64,000 bases of DNA, taken from assembly GCA_028346125.1 (NCBI GenBank), contig JAOMEV010000004.1, forward strand, positions 1 through 64,000, read 5' to 3'. This document shows, in pieces, positions 25,439 through 34,800 of the stretch. A model generated the notes under the pieces. That model made no database searches, was not told the DNA's origin, and saw only the letters and a list, made by a program, of their open reading frames with translations. Position 1 is the first letter of the stretch. Each line of letters starts with the position of its first letter. This stretch comes from Bacteriovoracales bacterium (GTDB taxonomy: Bacteria > Bdellovibrionota > Bacteriovoracia > Bacteriovoracales > Bacteriovoracaceae). Position numbers and translations under genes: made by a program.

Positions 25439-27763
25439 ATGGATAATCAAAAGGGATTTATTTTAACTGCGAGTTGGGAAGACAGAGATCACCGTCACTT
25501 TCTAAAGTACTATGGTGTGGGTGAAAATGGCCCTTTTGAAATTCTTATAAATAATTTTTCACCTCTTTTCTTTGTTGAAAAAGAAGCAAAGTTTCCTGAA
25601 GGGATGCCAAAACATAAAAGAAGCTCTCTAAAGTTAAAAAATTTTGGTGGGGAGTCAGTTGATGGGCTTTATTTCAACACTCAAAAAGATCTTTATACTG
25701 CAAAAGATTTGCTTTCCCAGGTAGGGGTTAGGTCTTATGAAGCTGATGTACGTTCAACCGAACGTTACCTCATGGAGAGGTTTATTTATGCTCAAGTAGA
25801 AATTATTGGAAAACCAGAATTTATAGATGGTCTTTGGGTTTATAGGAACCCTGAGATTAAAAGCTCAACTTTTTCACCAAAGCTTAAAATACTTTCATTG
25901 GATATCGAAACAGGTATGAACGGCGATTTGTATTCTGTGGCCATTCATCAAAGATATAAAAATGAAAATATAAAGCAAGTGTTTATGGTGGGAGATAAAA
26001 ATGAAAAGAGGGCCGATCATCACCTTTTGCTATTAGAGAATGAGGAACTTGTATTAAGAGAGTTTCTTGAATTTTTTAGAAAAATTGATCCGGATATTGT
26101 TATTGGTTGGCACGTTATTGGTTTTGACTTAAGTTTTTTAGAAAAAAAATGTCGAAAATATAAAATCCCATTTAATCTAGGGAGAGCGGGGTCAAGGCTT
26201 GTTATTCAAGAAAAGAAAGGAGCTGGCCATTTTGCAAAGATGGACGGGCGTATCGTTATTGATGGGCCACAAGTTTTGAGAGGTGCCGGTTTTCAATTTG
26301 AAAACTTTAAACTAGATACCGTGGCCCATGAATTGTTGGGGCAAGGGAAGGATATTGGGTCTGAGAATTCCAACGATAAGGTCGGGGAAATTGAGAGACG
26401 TTTTAGGGAAGATAAGAATGCCCTTGCTTTGTATAATTTACTCGATTGTACACTTGTTTTAGATATTTATGAAAAAACAAAAATTCTGGAGCTTTTAAAA
26501 ACTCAGTCTAAGTTGTCAGGTCTTTTGTTAGATAGAGTCGGTGTCTCGACAGCGTCTTTTGATTTTTTTATGCTTCCGAAAATTCACAGGAAAGGAATTG
26601 TTGCCTCCAATATCGTCGATATTCAAAGAGAGGCTCCAAATTCGGGAGGGTATGTTCTGAGTCCTGAAGCAGGCTTTTATGAGCATGTTTTAGTTTTTGA
26701 TTTTAAGAGTCTTTATCCATCTATCATTAGAACTTTTCGAATCGATCCACTTTCAAGATTAAGGGCCGATAAAGACCCAGTAAAAACCCCTGTAGGTTTA
26801 AGTTTTTCTAGGACTGAGCATGTTTTACCCCAGCGATTAAAGGATCTTATGGAGAAAAGAGATCAGGCAAAGCTCGAAGGAGACGAGTCATTATCAAAGG
26901 CCATAAAAATTCTTATGAATAGTTTTTATGGTGTTATGGGTTCGACGGGATCAAGATTTTATCATTCAGATCTTTCCAGAGCAATTACCGGTGTTGGAAG
27001 ATGGATTTTGGAAGAGTCTATTAAATATCTAAAAGAGCAAGGGTATAAAATTATTTATGGAGATACAGACTCAATTTTTATTACTTTAAAAGCTGGGCTT
27101 TGGGGAAACATGGATCAATTCGGGGGCCAATTAGCAGTTAAGGTAAATACTTTTTTAACAAAATTAATAAAAAGAGAATTTAAGATTGATTCATGTTTAG
27201 AACTGCAATTTGAAAAATATTATCGTAAATTTTATTTACCACGCTCTAGGAGTGGGCAAGGAGATGGAGCAAAGAAGCGATATGCTGGACTTTTGGTAAA
27301 GGAAGGGAGCGAGAAAATTAACTTTGTAGGAATGGAGTATGTCAGATCTGATTGGACAAAGTTAGCGAAGGGATTTCAGTTTGAGTTGTTTAGTAGGTTC
27401 TTTAGAGATGAAGACATTGAAAAATGGGTTAAAGATTTTATTACTCAGGTTAAAAGTCATCAGTTCGATAATGATCTTGTTTATAAAAAAAGGCTTACAA
27501 AAAGACCTGAGGAATATACTAATAATGTTCCTCCTCATGTTAAAGCTGCCTTGCAAATTGATGAGAATAAACGGAGAGGTCTAAAGGTTGTTGAGTATGT
27601 CATAACTTCAAGGGGGCCGGTGCCAATAAGTAAGGAACACAATGATATTGATTATGAACACTATATTCAAAAACAGCTAAGGCCACTTGCAGAAGATTTG
27701 CTAAATATTAAAGGTACAAGTTTTGACCACCTGATCGGTGGCGATCAATTGGCGCTTTTTTAA
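25439..27763 (+). CDS. polB: DNA polymerase II (family B)
   Basis: The 774-residue family B polymerase resembles E. coli Pol II. The 3'-5' exonuclease motifs (LSLDIETG about residue 154, GWHVIGFDLSF) and the polymerase motifs A (FDFKSLYPSII) and C (YGDTDSIF) are all intact, so it should both polymerise and proofread. Pol II replicates past damage and restarts forks. GGAG 8 bases before ATG marks the start. In E. coli the gene is SOS-controlled; I saw no CTGT-N8-ACAG box upstream. The stop overlaps the kinase gene stop by 4 bases. Confidence 0.94.
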   Translation: MDNQKGFILTASWEDRDHRHFLKYYGVGENGPFEILINNFSPLFFVEKEAKFPEGMPKHKRSSLKLKNFGGESVDGLYFNTQKDLYTAKDLLSQVGVRSYEADVRSTERYLMERFIYAQVEIIGKPEFIDGLWVYRNPEIKSSTFSPKLKILSLDIETGMNGDLYSVAIHQRYKNENIKQVFMVGDKNEKRADHHLLLLENEELVLREFLEFFRKIDPDIVIGWHVIGFDLSFLEKKCRKYKIPFNLGRAGSRLVIQEKKGAGHFAKMDGRIVIDGPQVLRGAGFQFENFKLDTVAHELLGQGKDIGSENSNDKVGEIERRFREDKNALALYNLLDCTLVLDIYEKTKILELLKTQSKLSGLLLDRVGVSTASFDFFMLPKIHRKGIVASNIVDIQREAPNSGGYVLSPEAGFYEHVLVFDFKSLYPSIIRTFRIDPLSRLRADKDPVKTPVGLSFSRTEHVLPQRLKDLMEKRDQAKLEGDESLSKAIKILMNSFYGVMGSTGSRFYHSDLSRAITGVGRWILEESIKYLKEQGYKIIYGDTDSIFITLKAGLWGNMDQFGGQLAVKVNTFLTKLIKREFKIDSCLELQFEKYYRKFYLPRSRSGQGDGAKKRYAGLLVKEGSEKINFVGMEYVRSDWTKLAKGFQFELFSRFFRDEDIEKWVKDFITQVKSHQFDNDLVYKKRLTKRPEEYTNNVPPHVKAALQIDENKRRGLKVVEYVITSRGPVPISKEHNDIDYEHYIQKQLRPLAEDLLNIKGTSFDHLIGGDQLALF

Positions 27764-29679
27764 GATTTCATATATTTTTTTAAGGAGCTTATTAGTTTTA
27801 TTTTGTTAATGGGTTTGGAAATATGACTATCACAACCAGCATCTCGGGTTCTTTGAATGTCCTCATTGAAGGCGTAAGCAGTCATAGCGAGTATAAATGT
27901 TTTACTTTTGTCAGGGTTCTGTTTTTCGTATTTCCTTATTTCTTTGGTGCAACTTAATCCATCCATTTCAGGCATTTGCACATCCATTAAAATGATGTCG
28001 TATTCGTTTTTCTTAAATTTTTCAAGACCTTCGAGCCCATTCATCGCGACATCCAATTCAATTTTTGCATTTTTTAAAAATATTTTGATTAAAAGTCTGG
28101 AGTCTTCACTATCGTCAACGAGAAGTATTTTTCCTTTTAACTCACTAATATCCTTTTTGTTAGTTGATTGGGATGGTCTTTCCTTGGTGTCTGATTTTTT
28201 ATTCACAATCTGGTGAGAATACCTTCTAAGTTCAGATCTTTTTAAGGGGGTTCTCAATGAAATTTTGCTTGGAGGCATTTCAGCGTCAATACTTGTGTCT
28301 AAAAGAAAGAGAGTTTTTTCTTTAAGGGTTGTATTGTTTTTAAAGGCTTCCTTCACCTTAGGACAATTTTCTTTTGTATAATTCCAAAAATAAAAAATTA
28401 AATGATAGCTATTTTTTTTAATTTCTTCTTGGGCTTCATCAAGGTTAGTTGAAAGAAAAGTCGTGGCCCCCATATCTGTAAAAATATCGCGGGATATTTT
28501 CAAAAACTTTTCAGAAAAATTAATTAAAAGAACATTTTTATCTTTAAGAGACCCTTTTTTAAAAAATGATTTTTTTGCAACAGCAACAGGAATTTCTATA
28601 GTGAAGGAACTTCCTTCATTTTGCTTGCTTTCTATTTTTATTTCTCCCTTCATGAGGTCAATTAAGTTTTTTGTGATTGCAAGGCCCAAACCAAAACCTT
28701 TATTTTTATCCATTAAGGGATTAACTTGGAAAAAGTTCTTAAATAAATAATCCTTTTTATCTTTTGGTATTCCCCTTCCAGTATCTTTAACTTCTATGGA
28801 AAGAAGGTTTGAATTAGGTTCAAAGGTACAATTAACGGAGACATTTCCATATTCAGTATATTTGACAGCATTAGTGACCAAGTTTATTAAAATTTGTTTT
28901 AATCGAGTAGGATCACCGATAACAAAGTCGGGAACAGTAGGGTTAATATCAGAATAGAGTTCAAGGCCTTTATTTCTTGCATTAATGGTAAGCAGGTCAA
29001 TACAGTTGTTTAAAATGTCATCGATAGAAAACTCTTCTTTATCAAGTTTTAATTCACCAGACTCTATTTTTGAGAGGTCTAGAATATTGTTAATTAGGCT
29101 TAAAAGATCCTTTCCTGCTCGTTGGATAATACTCATATAGTTTTGTTGCTCTTTTGAGAGGTTATCCTCAGACATAATTTGGGCCATTCCCAAAATAGAA
29201 TTAAGAGGTGTTCTAATTTCATGGCTCATATTGGCCAAAAAATTTGTTTTTGAATTTGAGGCAAACTCTAAATCTTTTTTAGTTTTGTAAAATTGGATAA
29301 AATTATCAACTTTACTTTTAATTACAACTGGATCAATAGGTTTTGAAATAAAATCTATAGCACCTGTCTTATAAGCTTTGTAGGCCTCATTTTTAGAATG
29401 GAGTGCCGTAATAAAAATGATAGGAATATCTTTTGCCTTAGGGTCTTTTTTGAGTAACTTTGCTAATTCGTAACCATTCATTACAGGCATATTTATATCT
29501 ATGATTACCGCTGCATAATCTCTTTTGGAAATAGTTTCCAGGGCTTCTGCGCCACTGGTTTCTTTGAAGACATCAATATGATCCTCAGAAATGATCTCTT
29601 CAATTAGGTTTAAATTTATTTCCTCATCATCTACAATGAGGACATTAATTTTTCTCAAATAACATGCCTTTGAATCCAT
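27760..29679 (-). CDS. Hybrid histidine kinase with N-terminal and C-terminal receiver domains
   Basis: The 639-residue cytoplasmic protein has, in order: a receiver (about 10-125, DDEE and IDINMP), a HisKA domain with FLANMSHEIRTPLN (His about 155), an HATPase with NAVKY, DTGRGIP and GFGLGLAI, a degenerate receiver-like segment (about 380-490, lacking the acidic residues) and a second full receiver (about 515-635, VDDSEDS and LMDVQMPEMDG). No sensor or membrane segment is present, so input probably comes through the N-terminal receiver. Output would pass through the C-terminal receiver to a phosphotransfer protein not seen in this window. ATG 29679 is used as start; a TTG seven codons later has a better ribosome binding site. 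Confidence 0.9.
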   Translation of the reverse strand: MDSKACYLRKINVLIVDDEEINLNLIEEIISEDHIDVFKETSGAEALETISKRDYAAVIIDINMPVMNGYELAKLLKKDPKAKDIPIIFITALHSKNEAYKAYKTGAIDFISKPIDPVVIKSKVDNFIQFYKTKKDLEFASNSKTNFLANMSHEIRTPLNSILGMAQIMSEDNLSKEQQNYMSIIQRAGKDLLSLINNILDLSKIESGELKLDKEEFSIDDILNNCIDLLTINARNKGLELYSDINPTVPDFVIGDPTRLKQILINLVTNAVKYTEYGNVSVNCTFEPNSNLLSIEVKDTGRGIPKDKKDYLFKNFFQVNPLMDKNKGFGLGLAITKNLIDLMKGEIKIESKQNEGSSFTIEIPVAVAKKSFFKKGSLKDKNVLLINFSEKFLKISRDIFTDMGATTFLSTNLDEAQEEIKKNSYHLIFYFWNYTKENCPKVKEAFKNNTTLKEKTLFLLDTSIDAEMPPSKISLRTPLKRSELRRYSHQIVNKKSDTKERPSQSTNKKDISELKGKILLVDDSEDSRLLIKIFLKNAKIELDVAMNGLEGLEKFKKNEYDIILMDVQMPEMDGLSCTKEIRKYEKQNPDKSKTFILAMTAYAFNEDIQRTRDAGCDSHISKPINKIKLISSLKKYMKS

Positions 29680-29815
29680 TAATCCTGTATATGTTGATCG
29701 TCTTATTGAGTAGTTTTCTTGAAAAAAAAGTGATATTCAAATGGATTTTATTTAATCTAAATTATCTAGAGAATATAACGATATTATTGCTCGTGATATT
29801 CTTAGGAGAAAGTAA

Positions 29816-30178
29816 TTGAAAATAAACTTTTATAAGAGGTATTTACTAATAATATTATTTTTATTTAGTGCATATCTTATTTACGGAATTTATAAAGAGG
29901 ATATGTTTCGTTGGTTGTGTAAAAATGAAGATAATAAAGCCGCTTGCATGGTTGTCGGTTTAATTCAAAAAGAGAAGGGCGATTATAACCAGGCCAGTTA
30001 TTATTTTAAAAAGTCCTGTGATTTAGATTACGTTCTTGGATGTATTGAAAAAGCGCGCTGGGAAGAAAAAAATGGTCGTAAAAAAATATCACAAGTTTAT
30101 TTTTTGAAGGCCTGTAAGTTGGGAGAAGAAAAATTTTGTTATGGAAAGATGGCCTCCCCTATAGTGGAGAGGCCTTAG
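29816..30178 (+). CDS. Small membrane-anchored Sel1-like/TPR protein, cysteine-rich
   Basis: The 120-residue protein starts with TTG (AGGAG 7 bases upstream). A membrane helix or uncleaved signal (about 8-25) is followed by two or three Sel1/TPR-like helical repeats with regularly placed cysteines (KSCDLDYVLGC, KACKLGEEKFC). Cysteine-paired Sel1 repeats occur in secreted helical proteins such as Helicobacter Hcp proteins and usually bind other proteins or peptides. Function here unknown. Confidence 0.65.
   Translation: MKINFYKRYLLIILFLFSAYLIYGIYKEDMFRWLCKNEDNKAACMVVGLIQKEKGDYNQASYYFKKSCDLDYVLGCIEKARWEEKNGRKKISQVYFLKACKLGEEKFCYGKMASPIVERP
30151..30174. terminator. Hairpin between convergent genes
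   Basis: GGCCTC (30151-30156) and GAGGCC (30169-30174) form a stem with further inner pairing, overlapping the stop codon of the Sel1-like gene. It lies 12 bases beyond the stop of the lipoprotein gene on the other strand. Tails are only moderately T-rich. Confidence 0.4.
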
Positions 30179-30185
30179 AAAATAA

Positions 30186-31046
30186 TTATCTTTTATTTAC
30201 GTAGTTAACTTTCCTTTTACCGAGTTTTCTTAGTGCCTTCCCTAACTTTCTTAAAGATTTACGATCTCCATTTATATTTTCAAAAAGTTTATTATCTTCT
30301 CCAACTGTCATTCTTTTTAGGCTATCCATCGTGACATTCTCTTGCATTTGAGCAAACTTATCAGGTGTGATAGGCCTATTTTCAATGATGTCATTAATGA
30401 TATCGTTAGAAATAACACTACTTAGGTCTATGAAAAACCCAAGTCCACTTTGCATTTCTTGTTCAGATGAAAATATTCCGGCCATACCCTGAACCCCTTT
30501 GATATCAAATCCAAGGAAAATATTAGCACCAGGGATTGATTTTCCAACAACATCAAACTCCTTAATAACAACAGCAAAGCCTAGAAGTGTATTATCTTTA
30601 CCGAAGGATAAATAAAGTTTAGAGTTAATTTTCCCTATAGCAAGTTCAATGATTTCGGTAGGGCCAAAACCACCTATAGGTAAATCATCACCGTTAGGGA
30701 GTGTTCCATAGCCTGCAGTGACCTCAGAAGATGCAGAGAGATTAAATTTAATCCCAATTTCATTATAACCGGCTTCAATTGTTGGCCTAAAGCTAACTTC
30801 ACCATATTTAATTGAAGTATCATTAGGATCAACAATCGGAAGTTGAATAGATGTCATCGAGACGGCACCAATTTTAAAGACAGAAGAAATAGATAGATAG
30901 ACATCGCCATCTTCTAGACTTGAGTTGATTTGAACATCTTTTACAATTTCACTTTCCGGGGATTTTCCACAAGAAGTAAAAATCAGTGTTGATAAAAGGA
31001 TAATCAGAGTAAAAATTCTTTTCCAATTTCTAAAAATACCTACCAT
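30186..31046 (-). CDS. Hypothetical lipoprotein
   Basis: The 286-residue protein has a lipoprotein signal ending in IFTSC (lipid Cys about residue 26). The mature part is rich in beta-type stretches and glycine (about 40-200), then a basic C-terminus. No family recognised. GGAG 7 bases before ATG 31046 supports the start. That ribosome binding site lies at the edge of a hairpin (31058-31080, AAGAAA paired with TTTCTT), which might influence translation. Confidence 0.7.
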   Translation of the reverse strand: MVGIFRNWKRIFTLIILLSTLIFTSCGKSPESEIVKDVQINSSLEDGDVYLSISSVFKIGAVSMTSIQLPIVDPNDTSIKYGEVSFRPTIEAGYNEIGIKFNLSASSEVTAGYGTLPNGDDLPIGGFGPTEIIELAIGKINSKLYLSFGKDNTLLGFAVVIKEFDVVGKSIPGANIFLGFDIKGVQGMAGIFSSEQEMQSGLGFFIDLSSVISNDIINDIIENRPITPDKFAQMQENVTMDSLKRMTVGEDNKLFENINGDRKSLRKLGKALRKLGKRKVNYVNKR

Positions 31047-31146
31047 TTTTTTCTCCTAAGAAAACTCGTTTCTTAAGAGATTAGATTTGTTTTGAAGATA
31101 CGTTCAATGTTCACATACGGACAGCAACAAACCTAATCGTTTAAAA

Positions 31147-32040
31147 CTAAAGATTAATTAGTTCTGAATTTGTTTCTATTTCATCTTCAAAATCTAAATC
31201 TTTAAAATCTCTTTCTAAGATATTTAGACTTCTTTTTGTACGACCAAAATGTTCTCTTTCTTCCGAAAATAGGTCCAGAGATTCAAAATAAAACTTTCCA
31301 AACCTTGTTTTTGAAGCTCTATAGAGGGAAAGTCCGTTATCTTGTCTTATAAGGCGTCCTAATTGATAGCCAATATATTTAGGTGTTTTTATTACAAGGC
31401 TTAGCTTATTTTCTATATCATAGTTTATTGAAGTATCTAGATCTAATATCTGTTCAATATTATTTAGATTAATTTTTAATGCTACCCCTGATTTATCATA
31501 GAACTGGAAGATAAGTTCTTCGACTTTTAAGGCCTGAATAATGAAACCAAACCTATCTAAAAAGTCTTTACAAGTTTCATTCATTCCCTCTTGATAATAA
31601 TAGGCCAATTCTACAGAGTCGAAGTACTCTATATGGACCCCTTTCATTGTAAGAACCACAGTTCTTACTTTTTTAAAATTTGCCCCAGCGCCTATTGTTG
31701 CATTACCCATGGAAAGCATGTTTAGAAGTTTTAAGTTTGCTTTTCCACTTGTTGTTATTATTTCTTCTTTTTTTGGAATAGTGGTTGTATCAATTCTTAA
31801 AATTTTCTCTTCTTGAATTTTTTTAGGAAAGCATGTTTCAGGAGAAGCTACAAGCTTTAGACCTTTAGGGCTTCCCCCTATGAGTGTCCCAGGTCCGGCT
31901 TCTTTGAGTGGTGTTGTGTAAGTAATGAAGCCCAGGTCTTTTATTTCTTTATAAAGATAATTAATAGGTTTACATGAAAAACAAAAAATTATTAAAAAAA
32001 ACCATTTGATGGAAAGGATCGCTTTTAAAGAATATTTCAT
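31147..32040 (-). CDS. Hypothetical lipoprotein
   Basis: The 297-residue protein has a short signal peptide ending in FCFSC (lipid Cys about residue 23). ATG 32040 is chosen because GGGGA lies 7 bases upstream and it opens directly into the signal peptide; an ATG at 32109 would put 23 charged residues in front. The mature protein has mixed alpha/beta character and an acidic C-terminus. I recognise no family. It forms a minus-strand pair with the other lipoprotein, separated by 100 bases. Confidence 0.7.
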   Translation of the reverse strand: MKYSLKAILSIKWFFLIIFCFSCKPINYLYKEIKDLGFITYTTPLKEAGPGTLIGGSPKGLKLVASPETCFPKKIQEEKILRIDTTTIPKKEEIITTSGKANLKLLNMLSMGNATIGAGANFKKVRTVVLTMKGVHIEYFDSVELAYYYQEGMNETCKDFLDRFGFIIQALKVEELIFQFYDKSGVALKINLNNIEQILDLDTSINYDIENKLSLVIKTPKYIGYQLGRLIRQDNGLSLYRASKTRFGKFYFESLDLFSEEREHFGRTKRSLNILERDFKDLDFEDEIETNSELINL

Positions 32041-32312
32041 TTTGGTTTCCCCAAAGAGACGTCGTCTCTCTGGTAAGGCCCCAATTATGGATTTGACGTG
32101 CCGCTTCAACTAACGTACAGGTAGAGCCTTGTTGCGATGTGTAAACTTTATCATCTAGAAAAAATAAATCAACCTGTTTTTGTCGGTTATTTTAATTTTT
32201 TTGGAAAAAACGTCCTTAAAGGTCACTTTTCTCAATAAAAAAAAGTGGACATAGGAATGAACTAAAGCGAAAATCCGGCTTCAACTTAATGCACTAATTG
32301 GAGCATTTATTA

Positions 32313-33467
32313 ATGATATACCTCGATAATGCTGCATCTCAAAGAATAAGGAAGAAGGCTTTAGAAGTTCTCAATACAGGGCTTATGATGCATTTTGCAA
32401 ATCCTTCGGCTTCTCATAAAGTTGGGAGAAAGCTTCTTAAGGAGATTGAAGCACACAGAATATTTTTCATTAACTCTATTAAAGGTCTAAAGAAATATAA
32501 TTTTATTTTTACTTCCTCGGCAACAGAATCTAACAATATGTCTATTTTGGGATTTGAGTTTAAAGAAGGGGACGTTGTTTATATTTCAAAATCGGAACAT
32601 CCCAGTTTAATTGCACCACTACAAAAATGCGAAGAAAATGGATTGGTTTTAAAAGAGTTGCCTTTGAATAATAGTGGAGGAGTTGATGAAAATAAGTTTT
32701 TTGGAACTTTGGATTCGAAAACGTGTTTCGTTGTATTAAGTCATATAAATAATCAAAGTGGAGTTATCCAACCGATTAACCGCATATCTCAAAGAATAAA
32801 AGAAATAAATCCCAAAATAAAAATACATCTAGACGCTACTCAAAGCTTTACTAAAGTGCCCGTCTCTTTGGAAAACTCCTTGATTGATTTTATGACCATT
32901 TCTTCCCACAAATTAGGGGGACCAAAGGGAATTGCTGGCCTATTTGTTAGAACTGGAATCAAAATTTTTCCTTTGTTATTTGGAGGGGGTCAGGAAAAGG
33001 CTTTACGTTCTTCGACTCAGTCCTATCCCTTAATTTCAAGCTTTAGATCGGCAGCTGAAGAAGGAATTAATGAAATTGATAAATCATTAAACAGTGTTGG
33101 AAAAATATCTCTTAAAGTAAGGGAATATCTAAAAAAAGAAATTCCTAACATATTATTCCCATTTCACTTCGAAGAAAATGTAAGCCCTTATATCTTAACG
33201 TTCATAATTCCTGGAATATCCAGTGATATTATTTTGCGGCATATGGAACAAGAGGATATTATTTTTTCTAGTACTTCTGCTTGCTCTTCCAAAGTTAAAG
33301 GAAGTAATCCGGTTTTTGAGGCCTTAGGTATTGAAGACAAGTTTCACAAAAATGTTCTTAGAGTTTCTTTCTCTAACGAAACAACGTTATCTGAAGTTGA
33401 TAGTTTTTGTGAGGAACTTTGCAAGTGCTATAAAGAATTAAGTTATTTGTTACCAAAAAAGAAATAG
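32313..33467 (+). CDS. Cysteine desulfurase (NifS/IscS family) paired with ThiI
   Basis: The 384-residue class V aminotransferase-type PLP enzyme has TSSATESNN near the N-terminus, the PLP lysine in SSHKLGGPKG and the catalytic cysteine in TSACSSK. It takes sulfur from cysteine as a persulfide. ATG 32313 is chosen (GGAG 9 bases upstream); a TTG at 32298 lies before that site. The next gene, 8 bases after its stop, is thiI. In Bacillus subtilis a dedicated desulfurase (NifZ) sits next to a ThiI without rhodanese domain and feeds it directly; the same arrangement is seen here. No iscU or other Fe-S assembly gene is nearby. Confidence 0.9.
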   Translation: MIYLDNAASQRIRKKALEVLNTGLMMHFANPSASHKVGRKLLKEIEAHRIFFINSIKGLKKYNFIFTSSATESNNMSILGFEFKEGDVVYISKSEHPSLIAPLQKCEENGLVLKELPLNNSGGVDENKFFGTLDSKTCFVVLSHINNQSGVIQPINRISQRIKEINPKIKIHLDATQSFTKVPVSLENSLIDFMTISSHKLGGPKGIAGLFVRTGIKIFPLLFGGGQEKALRSSTQSYPLISSFRSAAEEGINEIDKSLNSVGKISLKVREYLKKEIPNILFPFHFEENVSPYILTFIIPGISSDIILRHMEQEDIIFSSTSACSSKVKGSNPVFEALGIEDKFHKNVLRVSFSNETTLSEVDSFCEELCKCYKELSYLLPKKK

Positions 33468-33475
33468 GAATAGTT

Positions 33476-34678
33476 ATGGGTGAAAGTATTGTAGTTAATG
33501 TTGATGAGCTGTGGTTAAGGGGGAAAAACCGATCTTTGTATTTCAAGGCCCTCATAAAGCATGTTCGGGAAACATTTTGGCATTATCATGGTAAAGATTT
33601 TAGTTGTCAAAAAGAGGGTAACCGAATTCTTGTTACTACAAAGGGTTCCTTTAAAAATGATATTTACCTGGCCTTGAAAAGAGTCCCTGGGGTTCATTCT
33701 TTCTTCTTCGCAAAAGTTTTACCTGTTGAATACGATAATATTTACCCTGCTGTTAAGGAATTGGTCTCTTCCCTTAAAGAAATGCCAAATAATTTTAAAG
33801 TAAAAACTGTAAGATCTTTTAAGAGGTTTCCTAAGAATAGCCAAGAAGTATCAAGGGAAATTGGAGAAAGAGTTCTTTCTGACTTTCCTTCTTTAAAGGC
33901 AAAAATGAAAAACCCTGAGCTTTCGATACAAATTAATATTACAGAAGAGAATATTTTTGTATCTGTGGAAAAGTATTTTGGAATGGGAGGACAACCTTAT
34001 GGTACAACAGGGCATTTAATAACTCTTTTATCTGGAGGCTTTGATTCCCCAGTGGCAAGTTATTTAATGTCAAAAAGAGGTTGTCACCAAACGTTCATTT
34101 TTTTCTATTCTTATCCATTTGTAAGTGAAGATGTTAAAGATAAAATATTAGATTTGTCGTCTCTTTTAGGAAGGTTTCAAAGGGAAACCAAACTTTATGT
34201 AGTTCCTTTTGGAGATATGCAAAAAAAGATTTCAAAAAGTTGTAGAGATGAGTATAGAACATTACTTTTTAGGAAACATATGATCGAATGTGCAGGAATC
34301 CTTGCTAAAAAATTAAATGCTGAGGCTTTGTGTACTGGAGATTCTTTAGCTCAAGTATCAAGTCAAACAATGGGAAATATTTCTTTAATAGACTCTTCTT
34401 CTAAGCTTAGTATTTTTCGACCTTTGTTAGGTTTTAACAAATCTGAAACGATTTCAATTGCGAATAAAATTGACACTTATTCAATTTCCGAGCGTCCCCA
34501 TGACGATGCCTGTAGTTTGTTTGCACCTAAACATCCCATAATTAAGCCTGATAAAAAATATTGGGAAGACTACGAAGAAAGTGTTGATTACACTGAGGAG
34601 CTTGAGTCTTGCCTGTCCAATGCAGAAGTATATAATATTTCCATATGTGGGGAAGTTGAAAAAGTTGAGGCGTTATAA
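33476..34678 (+). CDS. thiI: tRNA 4-thiouridine synthetase ThiI (no rhodanese domain)
   Basis: The 400-residue protein has an N-terminal ferredoxin-like domain, a THUMP domain (about 60-165) and a PP-loop ATP pyrophosphatase with LLSGGFDSPVAS. It makes 4-thiouridine at tRNA position 8, a near-UV sensor, and may also serve thiamine synthesis. The C-terminal rhodanese domain of E. coli ThiI (482 residues) is absent, as in the roughly 400-residue Bacillus type. A conserved cysteine remains in DDACSLFAPKHP. AGGA 6 bases before ATG marks the start. Confidence 0.93.
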   Translation: MGESIVVNVDELWLRGKNRSLYFKALIKHVRETFWHYHGKDFSCQKEGNRILVTTKGSFKNDIYLALKRVPGVHSFFFAKVLPVEYDNIYPAVKELVSSLKEMPNNFKVKTVRSFKRFPKNSQEVSREIGERVLSDFPSLKAKMKNPELSIQINITEENIFVSVEKYFGMGGQPYGTTGHLITLLSGGFDSPVASYLMSKRGCHQTFIFFYSYPFVSEDVKDKILDLSSLLGRFQRETKLYVVPFGDMQKKISKSCRDEYRTLLFRKHMIECAGILAKKLNAEALCTGDSLAQVSSQTMGNISLIDSSSKLSIFRPLLGFNKSETISIANKIDTYSISERPHDDACSLFAPKHPIIKPDKKYWEDYEESVDYTEELESCLSNAEVYNISICGEVEKVEAL

Positions 34679-34740
34679 TTATAGCTTTTTGGTGGGACAA
34701 ATTTGATTACCAAGGCAATATTCGTGTTAAAAATTGTGCT

Positions 34741-34768
34741 TTGAGTTGCCTTAGGTGAGCGTTATGAT
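34741..34768 (+). promoter_or_regulatory. Probable promoter of the prc gene
   Basis: TTGAGT (34741-34746), a 16-base spacer and TATGAT (34763-34768) resemble a sigma-70 promoter, 33 bases before the prc ATG. The -10 box matches five of six consensus bases. Confidence 0.45.
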
Positions 34769-34800
34769 AAGTTAGGTAGTCTATTTTTAAGGGAGTATTA

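Noticed and set aside
32041-32312. A small RNA or short gene in the 272-base divergent interval
   Set aside because: It contains two small inverted repeats (32055-32069 and 32222-32250) but no convincing promoter-terminator pair and no frame with a ribosome binding site.
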